Assembly: GCF_040954835.1 (NCBI RefSeq)
Contig: NC_090711.1
Span: 131,501 to 195,500, forward strand
Source of the DNA: Lepisosteus oculatus
Lineage: Eukaryota; Chordata; Actinopteri; Semionotiformes; Lepisosteidae
DNA: 64,000 nt
Direction: 5' to 3'
The notes under the pieces are model-generated. The model did not search any database. It saw only the letters and a program-made list of their open reading frames with translations, and was not told the DNA's origin. Below are positions 29,291-42,500 of this stretch, piece by piece (the first letter of the stretch is position 1; each line of letters starts with the position of its first letter). Both the position numbers and the translations under genes were made by a program.

Positions 29291-32200
29291 TCTGCACAGA
29301 ATTAGAAAGAATATGACAAGTTTTCTCACCTTCTGTTTCAAAGGCATCTTTTGCAAGGCACCTTAATCTTTTTCAAGCTTTTCTAAAAACATTCTTTGTG
29401 CATTGCAGGTAAATCAGGAATTGTGTGGGCTCATTTCAAAACAGGCATAAAACTTTGAAAAACAAAATGCATGCATACATACTGTAAGTATATGCTATTT
29501 GTTAAGTGTAAATATAGTATTATACAGTATAAAATACACTCTAATAGGTGAATTGTCATTGTACATTGTCTTATGATATTGCTACAAGAATATTTTAAGG
29601 TCTAAACATTTCCAGTCTGTTCATATGGTATTTGTATCAAGCTGCTTTCCTTAAAGAATTAAATGTAATTCAAGTAACACACCCTAGCTAGCATTATCTT
29701 GTTAAATAAGCCTTTGACAATTATGCTCCAGAGCATGTGATTTATAGCAGAGGGAGAATGGCTGTCACTGGCAGAAAAAATCATTGAACCACAACTTACC
29801 ATTGCACTGGTCACAGCCCTGAAACCAGCCAGATCATCTTTCTTCTTGCCATCTGTTTCCTGAAAACTCATGTCTGAGATTAATTGTGGCCTCATGGACA
29901 ACCAACACACCTCCTCCTTTCCAAACATAGCTCACACATGAGCAGTCAAATCCCCAGAATATTTCACTGCCGAATGTAGCAGGACACACACCATCTTCCT
30001 TGTTTCCTAAAATATTTTACAGGCTTTGTAGAGACAAAAAAAGAAAACTATAACTAAACAAAGGCAATACATAGCTCTGATGTGACACAGAAAATATGTC
30101 ACCAGCATCAATCACTGATGGGTAATCATGTTAATTATCAGAACCTAATTTTGACACTTCACATGTATGTACTACTCCAATGTGTTTAATAACCAAACAG
30201 TGTTATCCAGTCTCTTCAAAGTGGATTGAGAGGAAAATAGTGCAAAAAAGCTCACTGAGAAATGTGATAAAATGAAATGAGTAAGAAGTTCTCTAAGGAC
30301 TGCAGTGAAATCATTTCAGTTACCTAATTATGCAAGTTTCATTTTCATCTTTTACAATGCAGGGAACCAAGTAGCAAATTGATTAACTAGTATATTAACA
30401 AGCAAAATAAAGTTTAAGAATTGCACAGTTGCACTATGTACCATGTCAACAGAAAGGTGAGGCCCGTTTGGCAGAGACTTTTTTCTTTAGGGGGGGGCAC
30501 AGCTTGCAGCTACAGGACAGCCAGGGGAACAGCACACAAGCTGAGAATGAAGCCCCCCTGACCATGACCCGTTCAGCCTGACAGCACACAGCTCAGCCAG
30601 CCCATGGGCCCAGGCGGTACCTCAGAACCAGGTCAGTATGGATTGGCCAGTCTTTTACCAGACTAAATCCCCACTGTTTTATTCTTCTAATGAAAATTAC
30701 ACCATGTTTTCTGTGTAATTAGGGCAGGACTTAATTTTACCACCAGAGAAAAAAGGCTGCTGACCTAGATAACGGCTGTGTGTCACTTTCAGAACACAAA
30801 GAAAAAGTTGTGACTCTCCTGTTTTTTTGCTGGTGCTTTTTATAGAGTCAGACAAAGTCAAAAACAGCATTCTGTGGAATCACATCGCCCAAGATGAATT
30901 ATCACAGTAATTTTCAGCTTCTGGGTGTGTTGAGGATACACCTCCCCAAACTGTCTTTTGAGTCATATTTCTTGAGGACATTTGTAAAAATACATCCTGC
31001 TGACAAAACCAGTGACAGCCTCTGGCTGTAGGTACAGTAAAGGGAAAAATCAAGTCATGACACAGTGATCTGCCGCTATCCCTTTCTGAATATGCTCTTA
31101 TCAACAGGATGCCCTCTGCTGTGCACTTGGTCACACTGCATCCCTAGAACCCTCAATCATTTGCTCCAGCAGAGGACAGTTCAGCTCTGTTCTGCACACT
31201 TTTCTAAAAAAGCAATATTTTGCACAGGTGCCAAATAGAGTTGCTTTTATTAACATAGTTAGTTAGTCCTCTTAGGCAGGAAAACCAACCTGAAAATCTT
31301 CCACTTTCAACACTCCATTTGTACCTGTCCACACGAGGAACAACTGCAGGGCTAAACGTCCCCAGGGTAAATTTCAGGTGATGTGCCGGGTAATATTACA
31401 AAATCCTACAATCTTTAAATTGTACCAATACTTAATGCACTTTAATGCAACGTTTTTCACTTTCCACCATTTGCAACTTTATTAACCTTACAGGGAACTA
31501 CACATTTAAGTTTTTGTACCTTAACTAAGTCTCAGCATCTTGTGATTATGATAGAGACACACTGGAAACACAGGTGAATGAGTGATGGTGCACTATATGA
31601 AAAAAAATATTCTTTAGATCACCAAGCACACAAACAGATCCATGCAGAAAACCTTAACATGTAAAACAACAAACTGCTGATTAACTGATAAGTAAACCAT
31701 AAGTTTCAAGCACTTGGCAATGTGCTTAAAGCCACTCCATGACATTTCAATACAGCGTGTAAGCTTTTGTGAACAAACTTATGCAATTTCTTGGACACCT
31801 GCACTTCCCATAATCTACTGACTGACTGTCCTACCAGGAAAAGCAAGGGGTCTCTGGAACCACGCAAATTAGAAAGTGAATGTGATACCCTCTAGCACAA
31901 CCAGAACAAAATGAATCAATCTTGACCTTATTACAAACTTTAGAATTAGGCTTGTGCTCTTCCAACAATAAACTGCAGCTGCTGCCACAGACAACAAACG
32001 TAGGTGACATATCGGTTTCTGATTCATTGGGATTCTGCAGCAATTCATCTGTCACTTGTCAAGCAAAAAACAGATTTTTTTTACAATACAAATTGTTCAA
32101 TAAGAAAAATATATTATTTTTTTGCAATTTACAGTATCTTTGGTATCTAAATGATGCTATATAATTCAAAATTATAATCTTTTTTTCCCCCGAGCATGTG

Positions 32201-33000
32201 GAGAAGAATGTTTTATAGGTTACTCCATATTATGTCATGAAAATACATATCACAGGCTTCTTCGACACACCCAAAGAAGGTTCCACAGCCAAAACAATGT
32301 GTTTCTTTTCTTCTCTTTTCAGCATGGAATAAACCTTTACTTTTACTCCTATATCATAGGTTACATAACCAAAATATGTATCATAAATATATCATATGTT
32401 ATTGCCAGCTCTTGGGATGTAATATTTTAAGAGTTGTCATCTGCACAAGACATGGGGGGAATATTTACTACAGTAGGGACATCCACTTCCACTTTACCCA
32501 GGGCAGACCATATGCAATGAGCCCTATCCTCTAGTGTTCGGCCATTTCAGAGTATTGGCTGCTTTTAGGCCAAAACATATCTCCCAGGCCACAGGTGGCA
32601 GTGGGGAGGTGGGACATAGAAACAAAAAATGAAAAATCAGCTTAATGTCCAGTGGTGGACAAAATATAATATCAAAAAGTATCAGTGTTTCAAGGCTCAG
32701 AGCAGGCAGCACTTATCTGTGCTCTTCAGCTGACTGGCGGGGGGTCATGGCTGCAGTGAGTTGTAACCCAGTACCAGTCTCTATCCTGGAGACCTGAGCA
32801 TCACATACAGCTGGACAGCTCAACAAAGACAAGGAGAGGGAAGGTGAAAACAACACAGGCTTCAGGCTTCATAGTTCATTCACGCATCACAGAGCAGAAC
32901 AGTGTAATGAAACAATTCTCCAGAACTGCTTGGCAAGGCACAAAGAATTCCTCACAAGACTTGTGTAGTGATTCCTTTCAGTAAATTAATCATTACAGTT
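29291..33000. other. Intergenic between fam83c and uqcc1
   Basis: AT-rich DNA. A GC-richer stretch at 30485-30650 (GGGGGGGG run, CAGCTCAGCCAGCCCATGGG) is not recognised. A Penelope-like tail lies near 32260-32350. Reading frames here, including a hydrophobic one at 29095-29316, lack domain resemblance. Confidence 0.45.
32262..32350 (+). mobile_element. Penelope-like tail copy (degenerate)
   Basis: AAGAAGGTTCCACAGCCAAA, then CAATGTGTTTC, then TTTTCAGCATGGAATAAACC. The same tail as the elements at 11279 and 38175, in forward orientation. Confidence 0.6.
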
Positions 33001-33011
33001 AGACAAAATCT

Positions 33012-33017
33012 TTTATT
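33012..33017 (-). terminator. uqcc1: uqcc1 polyadenylation signal
   Basis: AATAAA on the minus strand, about 375 bp downstream of the uqcc1 stop codon. It is the first canonical signal after the stop that I see. Confidence 0.5.
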
Positions 33018-33389
33018 TCAAAAAAGCCTGCTTCCATAGAAAAGCTCTTCCATCTTGAAAGGCCTTAAATTTTCCCAGAAAAACACTGAATGCATAAAGT
33101 GCTGTGACAACCTTGCAGCAGAAGGTAAATACGAAGGTTTATACTTATAACTTTCTAATGTTACAACTGTAAAATCACATCCCTTCAGCAAAAATGATTG
33201 TGCAACATCTCACAAATATATCCACTGACTGTCCATACCTTTAGAGTTCTCTCAAACTGCTCTCCCTGCTTTTTTGGGAAAGGGGAGGTCAGGGGTTAAG
33301 TGGGTGTCAGAGAGGGAGTCTGTCTAGTGTATATCCTCTCAACCGAGACCTGCACTGTCCTCAGAGTGACAACAAGGGGGAAACAAGTG

Positions 33390-33524
33390 TTAGAGACCAG
33401 CATCATTGTAAGTGGGGCTGGTGGGCTTCAGGATGCTCTGTGCATTCTCTTCTACTAGGGGGCGCCATTTGACCTCCCCAGTCAGCAACAGGTCCTCACC
33501 ATCCAGTGAATCAATGTACTGCAT
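33390..33524 (-). CDS. uqcc1: uqcc1 exon 9 and stop
   Basis: MQYIDSLDGEDLLLTGEVKW, then RPLVEENAQSILKP and TSPTYNDAGL, stop at 33390-33392. The acceptor is GTTGTTTTTAG. Confidence 0.96.
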   Translation of the reverse strand: MQYIDSLDGEDLLLTGEVKWRPLVEENAQSILKPTSPTYNDAGL

Positions 33525-36500
33525 CTAAAAACAACAGAAATCACAGCAAAATTGTCACTCAAGAACAGAGAACAGTGGAGTTTAAATACAGTGCAGTGCT
33601 GTCTTGTATGTTCAACAGGCTTACAGAGGAAGCTTTGAAGCATTGTAAATAAAATTCACAGTTTCTTAATATAATCTTTAAGAATACATTCCAAATGCCA
33701 AAGTATCCAGAGGCTACTGCAAGGGGAAATCCTATAGCAAGAGCAACGTGTACAGTTACCCCTACAACAAATTGTAATAAATAATACAAAATGTAGATTT
33801 ACACAGCTCAAGCTCTTGCTATTGACAGCACTCTACCTTGGAAGCTAAGCTGGAACTGGTCAGCACTGGGATGAGACACCCTTAAGGAAAATCATGTCGA
33901 TGCTGTAAGTTTTGTTAGTACTTTCTAACCCTTGTACAGCATGTTGACCACAGATACTGTGGCATCTTTTGAACAAAACATTAAACTGAGGTCCTTACTA
34001 CTTGGTCATTAAAGTTCTAACAGCCCAGTCCTGGCTAAACTGCACTTTGGGTTTTGACAATCTGACCCTCCTAACGTTCCCCCTTTATTCAGTTAGTGAA
34101 GGGATTTCTTAGTCCTCTGCCTGAACTGCTGTAAATAGGATTGCTGGTGCAGAATTACTGTACATCAACCAGGGGAGAGCTGTTCTTCAGAGATTGATAA
34201 AGTGCACCTTGTCCTGTATGTCAAAAACGTTAGAGTAGCTCAGGATTCAAAGCTCTATATAAATGCAAGGAAATAAAATAGTAATAAACAGTTACATGCT
34301 AGTATGGGTTAAGTTTAACAAGCCTCTAGGAGTCACTACTTTCCTGCTGAATCACCAGTCAGGGACAATGTCTAGGTTATATCATTCTCCTCCTGGAATT
34401 AAGTTGACCAAAAAGATTTGGTCAGATCTATAGGAGTCCTTAAGTTTTAATTAAAGAAGCTGCATTAGCTCATGGAAGGAGTGTTTGATGAACGTAATTA
34501 GTGTGAGTAATGATGCAGGCTGGTGCCAGCATACAGGCCTCTGTACGTGATTTCATTACTATGGCCAGGGCTGTGATTTCCTCTCCTGTAGTCTGTCATC
34601 AGGCACTGCTATATTTTATGTGGTGCACCTGCAGTGAAACCACTCAGAATGTGATTAAATGCTTGTTTTGCACTCAGTTTTCTTCCTCTGTCTTTTTTTA
34701 ATTAAGCCTCTTGAAAATGCTGGAAAAGGCATTTTCTCCTCTGCTTTCACAAAGCCTGCAATCCATGCACATCTCATAAATTATAACAGCCACTTGTAAT
34801 GTGAGCCCAGATGGCTGGTACCTGTGAAGCCCTGAGCTTCAGGACTGAGAGGCAGAACAAAAAGCCCAGACTGGCAGCTCTGCTCCTGCATCTTTCACTG
34901 CACTACCCTGCTCAGCTTTTCACCCTTCAGAGTACAAACAACCACTGCCCACAGCCATTTTTAATAAAATATTGATGCATTTTTAGCATAAAAGAAGAAA
35001 AAAAAGAAGAATCTTGAGGGTTGAGGGACACAAGAGTGACAGTAAAAAGCATCCAATTTTCCTCCTCCTTAATGAGCCAATTACAAACCACCCTCTTGCA
35101 GTGCGTGCTCACCAGCAGTCCAGTACTGCGGCTTTCCCCATTCTGACAAGCTGCCACACAGCCCTCACTGCTTGTTAAACTCTGGTTGGTCTGGTTGGTT
35201 AAACTTCCCAAGATTAAATTCATATTGAGTTTAAATCGTTAGACTTTTCCTTGCTGGTCTGGCATTGTTTTGGAAGGCTTGTAATGAACGCGTACAATGC
35301 TCTGAGAATTAATCACGACTGTCGTATGCTGCTGCCATCAAGGCCTGAGCAGCCAATCCTTTGTGATGTGTTTTGGTTACGTTTGCCTTTCTGGAAGCCT
35401 GGGGGACAGCAGGAGAACAGCTCCAGGAAAGCTTTCCTGTGGAATCTTTAGGAACATATGGCACAGGCTTACACAGCCTGCAGGTGTTTCTGTACCACTG
35501 ATGTTTTCAATCAAAGAGAACATGAAAATATACAACATAAAGGGAACTTCTTCTAGGGGCGGTGGAAATTAGAAGAGATCTGGCTCTGGGGAGGCAGGTT
35601 CAGCCAGTGAGGGCTCTCATATTACCATTTCCTGGGTATGAGGCTGGAATCCCGAGTCTGAAGCTGGGCCAGGCATGCGATACCGCCTTAAAAACACACT
35701 AGGACCAGGAATAAACACTGGAGTGCCAGACGAAAAGAAATCGTTAAAATGCTAAAATGCTGTTTCCCCTCCCAGCACTGTGACCTGCTGACCCCACACT
35801 GCCTCTTGCCCTGCTCTCCTCCATTCTGGTGTCCGCAGAGGAGCCCACTGTAGAAAGCAGTGCTGCGAAATGGCCTAATAACAAGTGCCGAGCTTCTCTA
35901 TGGAAAAGAACAAGACTGCTTCTGAGCATTTTCTTAGCATTTTCTTGCTCTGTGTATCCCTTAGCAACTGAAGCAACAAACAGAACAGCTGGTCACTCTG
36001 TTCATATTTAAACCATTTAATAAGCCAGCTTTATTCCTTTGTATGTGATGATACAAAAACAGTGCTGCGCGTGAGCGGCTGGGTGCCACTGCCCACTAAT
36101 AAAGTGTTTTTTTTTCTGGTGCCCATTCCCTGCTGGTCAGGGCAGTGTGCGGAACCCAGGGCCGCCGGTGGTGAGTCTGGGGTCAGGGTCGGTGGCCGCT
36201 ACCTGTTTTCGGACGTATTCCACCATCAGCTCCAGCTGCCGCGGGTCCTCGCACTGCCTGTTGAACAGGTTCCTCCAGAGCGCGGCGGCCAGGACTCGGT
36301 CATCAGACAGTACTCCCTGCCGCGTAGAGCCAAATGTCACAGGTTGCACAGGCTGTGAGTAAATACGCCTGGACTGACCGTCTTCTCTACTCTCAAACCT
36401 GCTAGCCGAGACCCTGTTCTACTTCCTTAAGAGTGCACAGAAATGTGTAACATTTACCATACCTGGTCAAGGTGTGAGCAATATTGTCAAGGTTACTGTC

Positions 36501-39500
36501 TTCACAGACCTCAGACAAGGTAAAACTGAAATTCTGGCCACAATCATTAAAGGAGCATTAGTGTCATACCTCCCTATTCCACAATGAGGCAGTGAATTTT
36601 TTTTACTTATAATAAATACTAACTCATAATCAGCACAATTAGCAATGATTTGAATTTTATTAACAGTGATGATATTGCCAAACACAGGCAGGGCTATCCA
36701 CCTAATTGGGACACATAGACAAAGACCAGTCTTCAATCAGCAGAGCAAGGAAGAAGTGAAAAAGTGTGAAACTAGCCAGGACAAGACATAAACACGAGCA
36801 GATTTTGCTTGTTTCCCAGGACTCATAGGTCTTCCATTCAAATGCTCAGAACATTAGATATTTATGGTCTAACCCTCTAGGATGTGCAATGTTGATTGCT
36901 TTTTCTATTCTCCTTCAAGAAGGTCACCACGCACAATGCTGGGATATAAACATGCTTACCTCATCATAGCCAAATATAGCAGCGTAGAAGTTCTGTGTCA
37001 TGGCCCTCATGCTCGCCTTCAGGGCAACGGAGTCGATCTGGAACACGGGAGAGAGCCGTCACGCGAGCACAGCGCCACACAGCTCAGCCAGGCCGGGCTG
37101 CAGTCGCAGCGGGGGGCGCGTGCTGGTTACACCACTGTTTTGAATAAACAGAAGACGACTTCTGCTTTGCTGCGCTCTTTAAATCACATTTTCCACGTCA
37201 AACTTAGGCTTATTTTTTAGTAAAATAAACATTCCCCCAGGCTGGTGCTTAGCATCATTTCCTGTGAGTGAAATGCCTGGTTGGGCAGGTCAAATACGAC
37301 AGCAGTGCATGTCTTAATGTGACTGTTTATTGTGCTTGGCACAGCCAGAGTGATTAGCATGTCAGGCTGATGATTATTTCTCACTGTTGTATTCTTCTTG
37401 TGAATATTATAATTAAAATATTAAAATTCAGGTTGCATGCATACTTTCTCTGTTTGCAGACAGATACAAGCAGAAGGCTGATCCAGCATTGCCACTGAAA
37501 AAGAACAGCAGTTGTTCAGCTTTTCCATGATATCAATTAAGCCTCATGGTTAATGGGTAAAGGAAAAGAGATAAGAAATTACTATTTTGCTTGCTAAAAT
37601 ACCTGTAGTTCGATGAGGCGAGATTGCAAATAGCAAAACAATCAAATCCATTGCCACAGAAATATTATGAAATTTACAAAAATATTAATCAAGTTTAAAA
37701 GGTCACAATATCACTTCAGATGTGAAAATCATAAGAGCCAAGCACCGTGGCCTGGAGAGAGCTATATAATATATCACCTCACCAGCAGGGGCAGAAACTG
37801 CTCTGGCATTAATATATAATTTACCATGAGGATATCATCCAGCTGTTTCTTGAAAGAAGTGTAGGTTTTGATCTCAAGAACATGACTGGGTATTTGTTTC
37901 CAGACTCCCACAACCTTCTGCATAAAAAGTGCCTCCTGCTCTTGGTTTTAAATGTGCATCCACATAGTTTCCACTACAGTGCTCCTTGGATAATGTTTCA
38001 CTATTGACGTCTACTGGGTTGACTTTGTCTAAACCTTTGAGGGGATTTTGAATATTACAAATCCCCTCAAAGTCATCTCTGTTCAAAACTGAACTTCATC
38101 CTGTCAGTGTTTGGACATTCTCAGAAGTCCCAGATGAAACAAATCCATAAAAAGCTATTAATAGCTATTAGCTATTAACTGTGAAGAAGGCTCCACGGCC
38201 GAAACGTTGTGTTCTCTTTCTTCTTTTTTTTCAGCATGGAATAAACCTATGACTTGTTCCTTTGCAGCCTACGCATGCTGACGCAGCTACCGACCTGAAC
38301 TACTAAAAGCTATTAACTACCACTTTCTATTGTAGTGTCCATCATTAAGATGTTCAAGGCCACAGGAAGAGCCAGTACCATGATGGGAAGTAAACAGAAG
38401 AAATGATAACAAACTTTCAAGGCCTGAAGTTCCAGATCTCCCTAGTCTAGCATCATAGCGATACCACATCTCAAACACTACCATTCAACATCAACTGCAT
38501 GAATACGCTATTCACTGTTGCAAAGACACAATTCCTTAGGATCAACACAAAAGCGTAGTATGGATTTACCAAACTACATCTCAATGACAGCAGGAATCAT
38601 GTCTAACGGTCAGATGAAACGGAAATTGAGCATTACAGACATTCTCACCAGCATTATGTCTGGACCACTGTGAAATATGGAGGTGGCTCTATTTTGCTTT
38701 GGGAGAGTTTTGCATCTTATTGTCCAGGTGTCATACAGTAGCTAGAATTGAGGAAACGATGAAATCAAGAACTCACCAGAACTCTCTGCTAGAATGCTCA
38801 AGCTGGGTTAAAAATAGACATGCCAGCATTTTAATGGTCCCAAGCAAGACCAACAAAGAAATGGTTAAATTAATACAAATTCTCACACCTGAAGAAGGCT
38901 CTAAAGCCAAAAGATTGTTTCCTTTCTTTTCTTTTCAGCATGGAAGAAAACTGTTACTGGTTCCTAAATAAAACAATATCAACATACTTGACTAGCCATC
39001 TTAATCTCCACACATCAAATACATTTCAATTTTTGTGGTCTGAATTCAAGAAACAGTTCACAAAAAAAAATGAAATCTTATGGAGCTCGAGAAAATATGT
39101 ATTTTTGAGCAAAAGTCGAAAAATCTTTTAGGAGACACAACCTTCTAAAATATTACTGGAAGCACTTTGTGGTGTGATCAAAGTAAAAACTGGATGCACA
39201 AAGTACTGACTGCAAAGGTTTGAAAAACTGAGGTCTGAGTATTTTTAAAACAATACACCATTCTGTGGAAAATAAATGATGTTGCTTCTTTCTGAGCTGT
39301 CTTAAAAAAGCTTATTTGCAATTTATTCCAAAAAAGAAAAAAAATTCTTCCTACAGAACCATTTTTCAGTAACTTACAACAAAGATATGAATACATACTG
39401 TAGGATACACGATGCCTTCCGTAACATTGTTTGTCTGTTTTATCACATTCCCATGTAAATTATGTCAACCTAAACACTTCCACCTTTTTCAGAGCAGCTT

Positions 39501-42500
39501 CCTCTAACTCTGCCTTTCCCATTTTTTAATTATAGATTATGGTTTTGTTTCCCGGTTTACCAATATGCACTTGTCTACATAAAACACATTCTTTCAGGTG
39601 TTTGACCGCCTTGAATTTTACCTAAATCATTTTTTAATTTCATTCACTGTCTTTTGGTACAGGAACACACAACCTTGTTGCTATTCCACTACTCCCCAGT
39701 GCCCTGCTGACAGCCATCGCAGGAGTGAAGGAAGTAGCAGGGGACAGAGGGAGAGCCCCCCGTGACAGACGGAAGTCAGCTTCTCATGGTGGACAGACCA
39801 TGTGAGGCCCAGGCAAAGCAGGTGGATGAGTGACAATAGCATGTGATCACAGACACCACTCCTGCTTTCCATCTGTTTGGAAATGACTTCAAAGTTCCTC
39901 AAAGCAAGCACTCTGGCAAGTGAAGCAAGTACTAATGAGTATCTCCTGCCTGTGAGAGACTCCTCATAACACAATGAGCTCCCTCTGGGAGGTCTGGGCA
40001 ATGGTGAGCTTTGCTATAACTGGGGCTGGCAGTAAAACTTTATAAAACTGTAAAATATTTTACAGATTGGCCCTGGACCTCTTGTGTTCTTTGCACAGTG
40101 AAGCATTGTGGAGCCATCACACAACATGAGGCCCTTTTACATGTTCTGTGGCTGTGTGTGTGTTTGTGCTATGTGAACGTGTTCCAACAAATGACAGACT
40201 TAGTTCCGGCCTAAGGGTTTACTACATGCTGAAGGTCTTGGTTACTCAACAACTCTACTCAAATCTTTACTCATCTTCTCTTTATCAGATAAAAAAGTCT
40301 CTTTTTCAGCCGATTAATGTACAGTTTAAGCAGCATCCTGGGTTTTGATAACTTCAGGCAAATGCAAACCAGAAAGATACGACAACTATGGCTCTAATAA
40401 TTAAAAAAGAGCCAGAGAAGATAGCTGAGCAAACGTGATTACACTTGAAAGCTTAATCCCTAATGAAAACAGAAGTGGGACAAACAGAATTGAACCCCCT
40501 CAGTCTTTTGATTATTTTTGAAAATCAGTTTGTTTATTCAAAATCATTTAGGGTCTCTAACACCCAACTGCATTCAATATCTCCTGAAGCACCTGTACGT
40601 AATTAGAAACCTGTTCATAATTACCAACATGTGGTACAGTTTCGCCCCAAGCATGGCAGGCACAGCTCTATCCAGCAAAATATTTACTATGCTTCACAGA
40701 TCAAACAGAAATGGTATGGAAGACAGCATATTGCCCTTTCACTAGTAATTAGTGTCATATCTCACTTCAGTTATTGCACAAACAGAATAGCCCCACTGTG
40801 CACATTACCTGGCACAGCTTTCCCACGCCACTGAATCCTCTCACGTGAAAAACATCAGTAAAATTGGAAGAAGTGACCAATGTTTTATTTTTCTGCACAA
40901 CCAAATAAAACTATTATTTCACAAGTACCATTACTATGGTCCTATGCTTTCTCATTTAGTAAGGAGCACCTTGGAACTGAAGACAGAACTGCTGTAGAGG
41001 AATTTAAAACACAAGACATGTAAGACTGGTACTCAGTGAAGAAAGACAACATCTTTAACAACCAACAGGAATGTGATCCTGAAAGTGTTCGAAAGAAAAC
41101 TGACCACTACCAACTGAAGAGTGCTTAGTTAGTGTGTCCCGTGATTAATATTGTGGTTTAAGCATTTTGATTTCTTGTAAGTAGTCACCACAAGTTAATG
41201 AAAGAAAGTGTTTTATTATAGGCCAGAGATCTGTTTTTTCTCTTTAAACTGTACAACACAGCTACAATGTCAGTTCTCAAATGGCCACTTCTCAACTAGG
41301 GAGACAAAGTTTCATGTACCATTCTTAATAAACAATTTTTCCTTTCCAAAGGTAAATTCATATCTAAAACCAATTCTTCACAAGCTTTTACGCATAGTGA
41401 GCTGTGTCTTTTGGTTTGAGGGAAAGGGCATTATTTTTAAAAATCTTAATCTGAACTCAGTCTCCAGCCTATTTATAGTAAAAATTTAAACTTGAAACAA
41501 AACAGCACAGTGGAGTCATAAATTGTAATCTGAAGGTAAGAAATGTTTCAAAACAATTAATTTTCTTACAAACTATACATATTCCAAAATATTTTTTTAG
41601 TTACCAAGCATTTGTGATGTCCAAATTTAATAAAAATATTAAAAAAGAGGCCATATACTAAATATTTGCCATGACACAAAACATATTACTTCTTTCAACC
41701 CGGGAGAAATAGAAGTATTTATCAACAACAACAACCAGAATAATAACAATAATAAAAGGACATGCTAGAGAACTGATGGCTAAGTTTTTTAAGTGCCAAA
41801 GTCTTAGTAGCTCTGGAGGCTCTAAATTACGGGTAATATAAACAATGGTGGTGCTATGAAAACCTCTGCCTGCCATGTCCTGTTACGCTAACAAGGGTCT
41901 CTTTATAACAGTAACCTCTCCTAAGTCAGGGAAATTACAGACTTGCCCTCATTGTGCCCTCAGGCAAAATGGGTGGAGAGCTGGAAAATGAGGCAAGCTG
42001 TGGAGCTCAGCAACCAGCAGGCGCTGCCAAGCCCCTGGCTGTTGTGCGCAGGCTTCACTCCAGCTGGTGGAGGACATCAGCCACAGTGGGCTGCAGGCTC
42101 CACTCCTGACGGCAAGAGGACTCTGCACTGAGCAACACTTCCCCCTATTCCAGAAGGAGCTTCTCACTGTCTTTTTGAGATAATGTCTTCGGATACAGTG
42201 CAGGCAGGAGGCAGAGTGGATAGCAAACATTCAAAAGTCAGTTTAAGGTGCACATTGTCCTGCTTCCATTGAAGCAATTTTTTGAAAGTCCTGACACCAA
42301 CATGAGGCCAAGCCGTCAGCAGACCCTAGCTGTGACAGAACACATTTAGCGGGAAAGCTCTGAACCACATGACAATGCACATCTGCTGCTCCCAGGGTGA
42401 GAGAGATTAACATATTCAGGGCTACATTCAGAGCTACATCTGGACTGTGCCATCCTCTCTCCTTTGCCCACAGAGCATTACTCTTAATGCCAGGCTTCAA

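Noticed and set aside
29095-29316. Hydrophobic frame resembling a membrane segment
   Set aside because: It lies in duplicated block B; the partner block A does not keep the frame. A chance hydrophobic translation of T-rich DNA.
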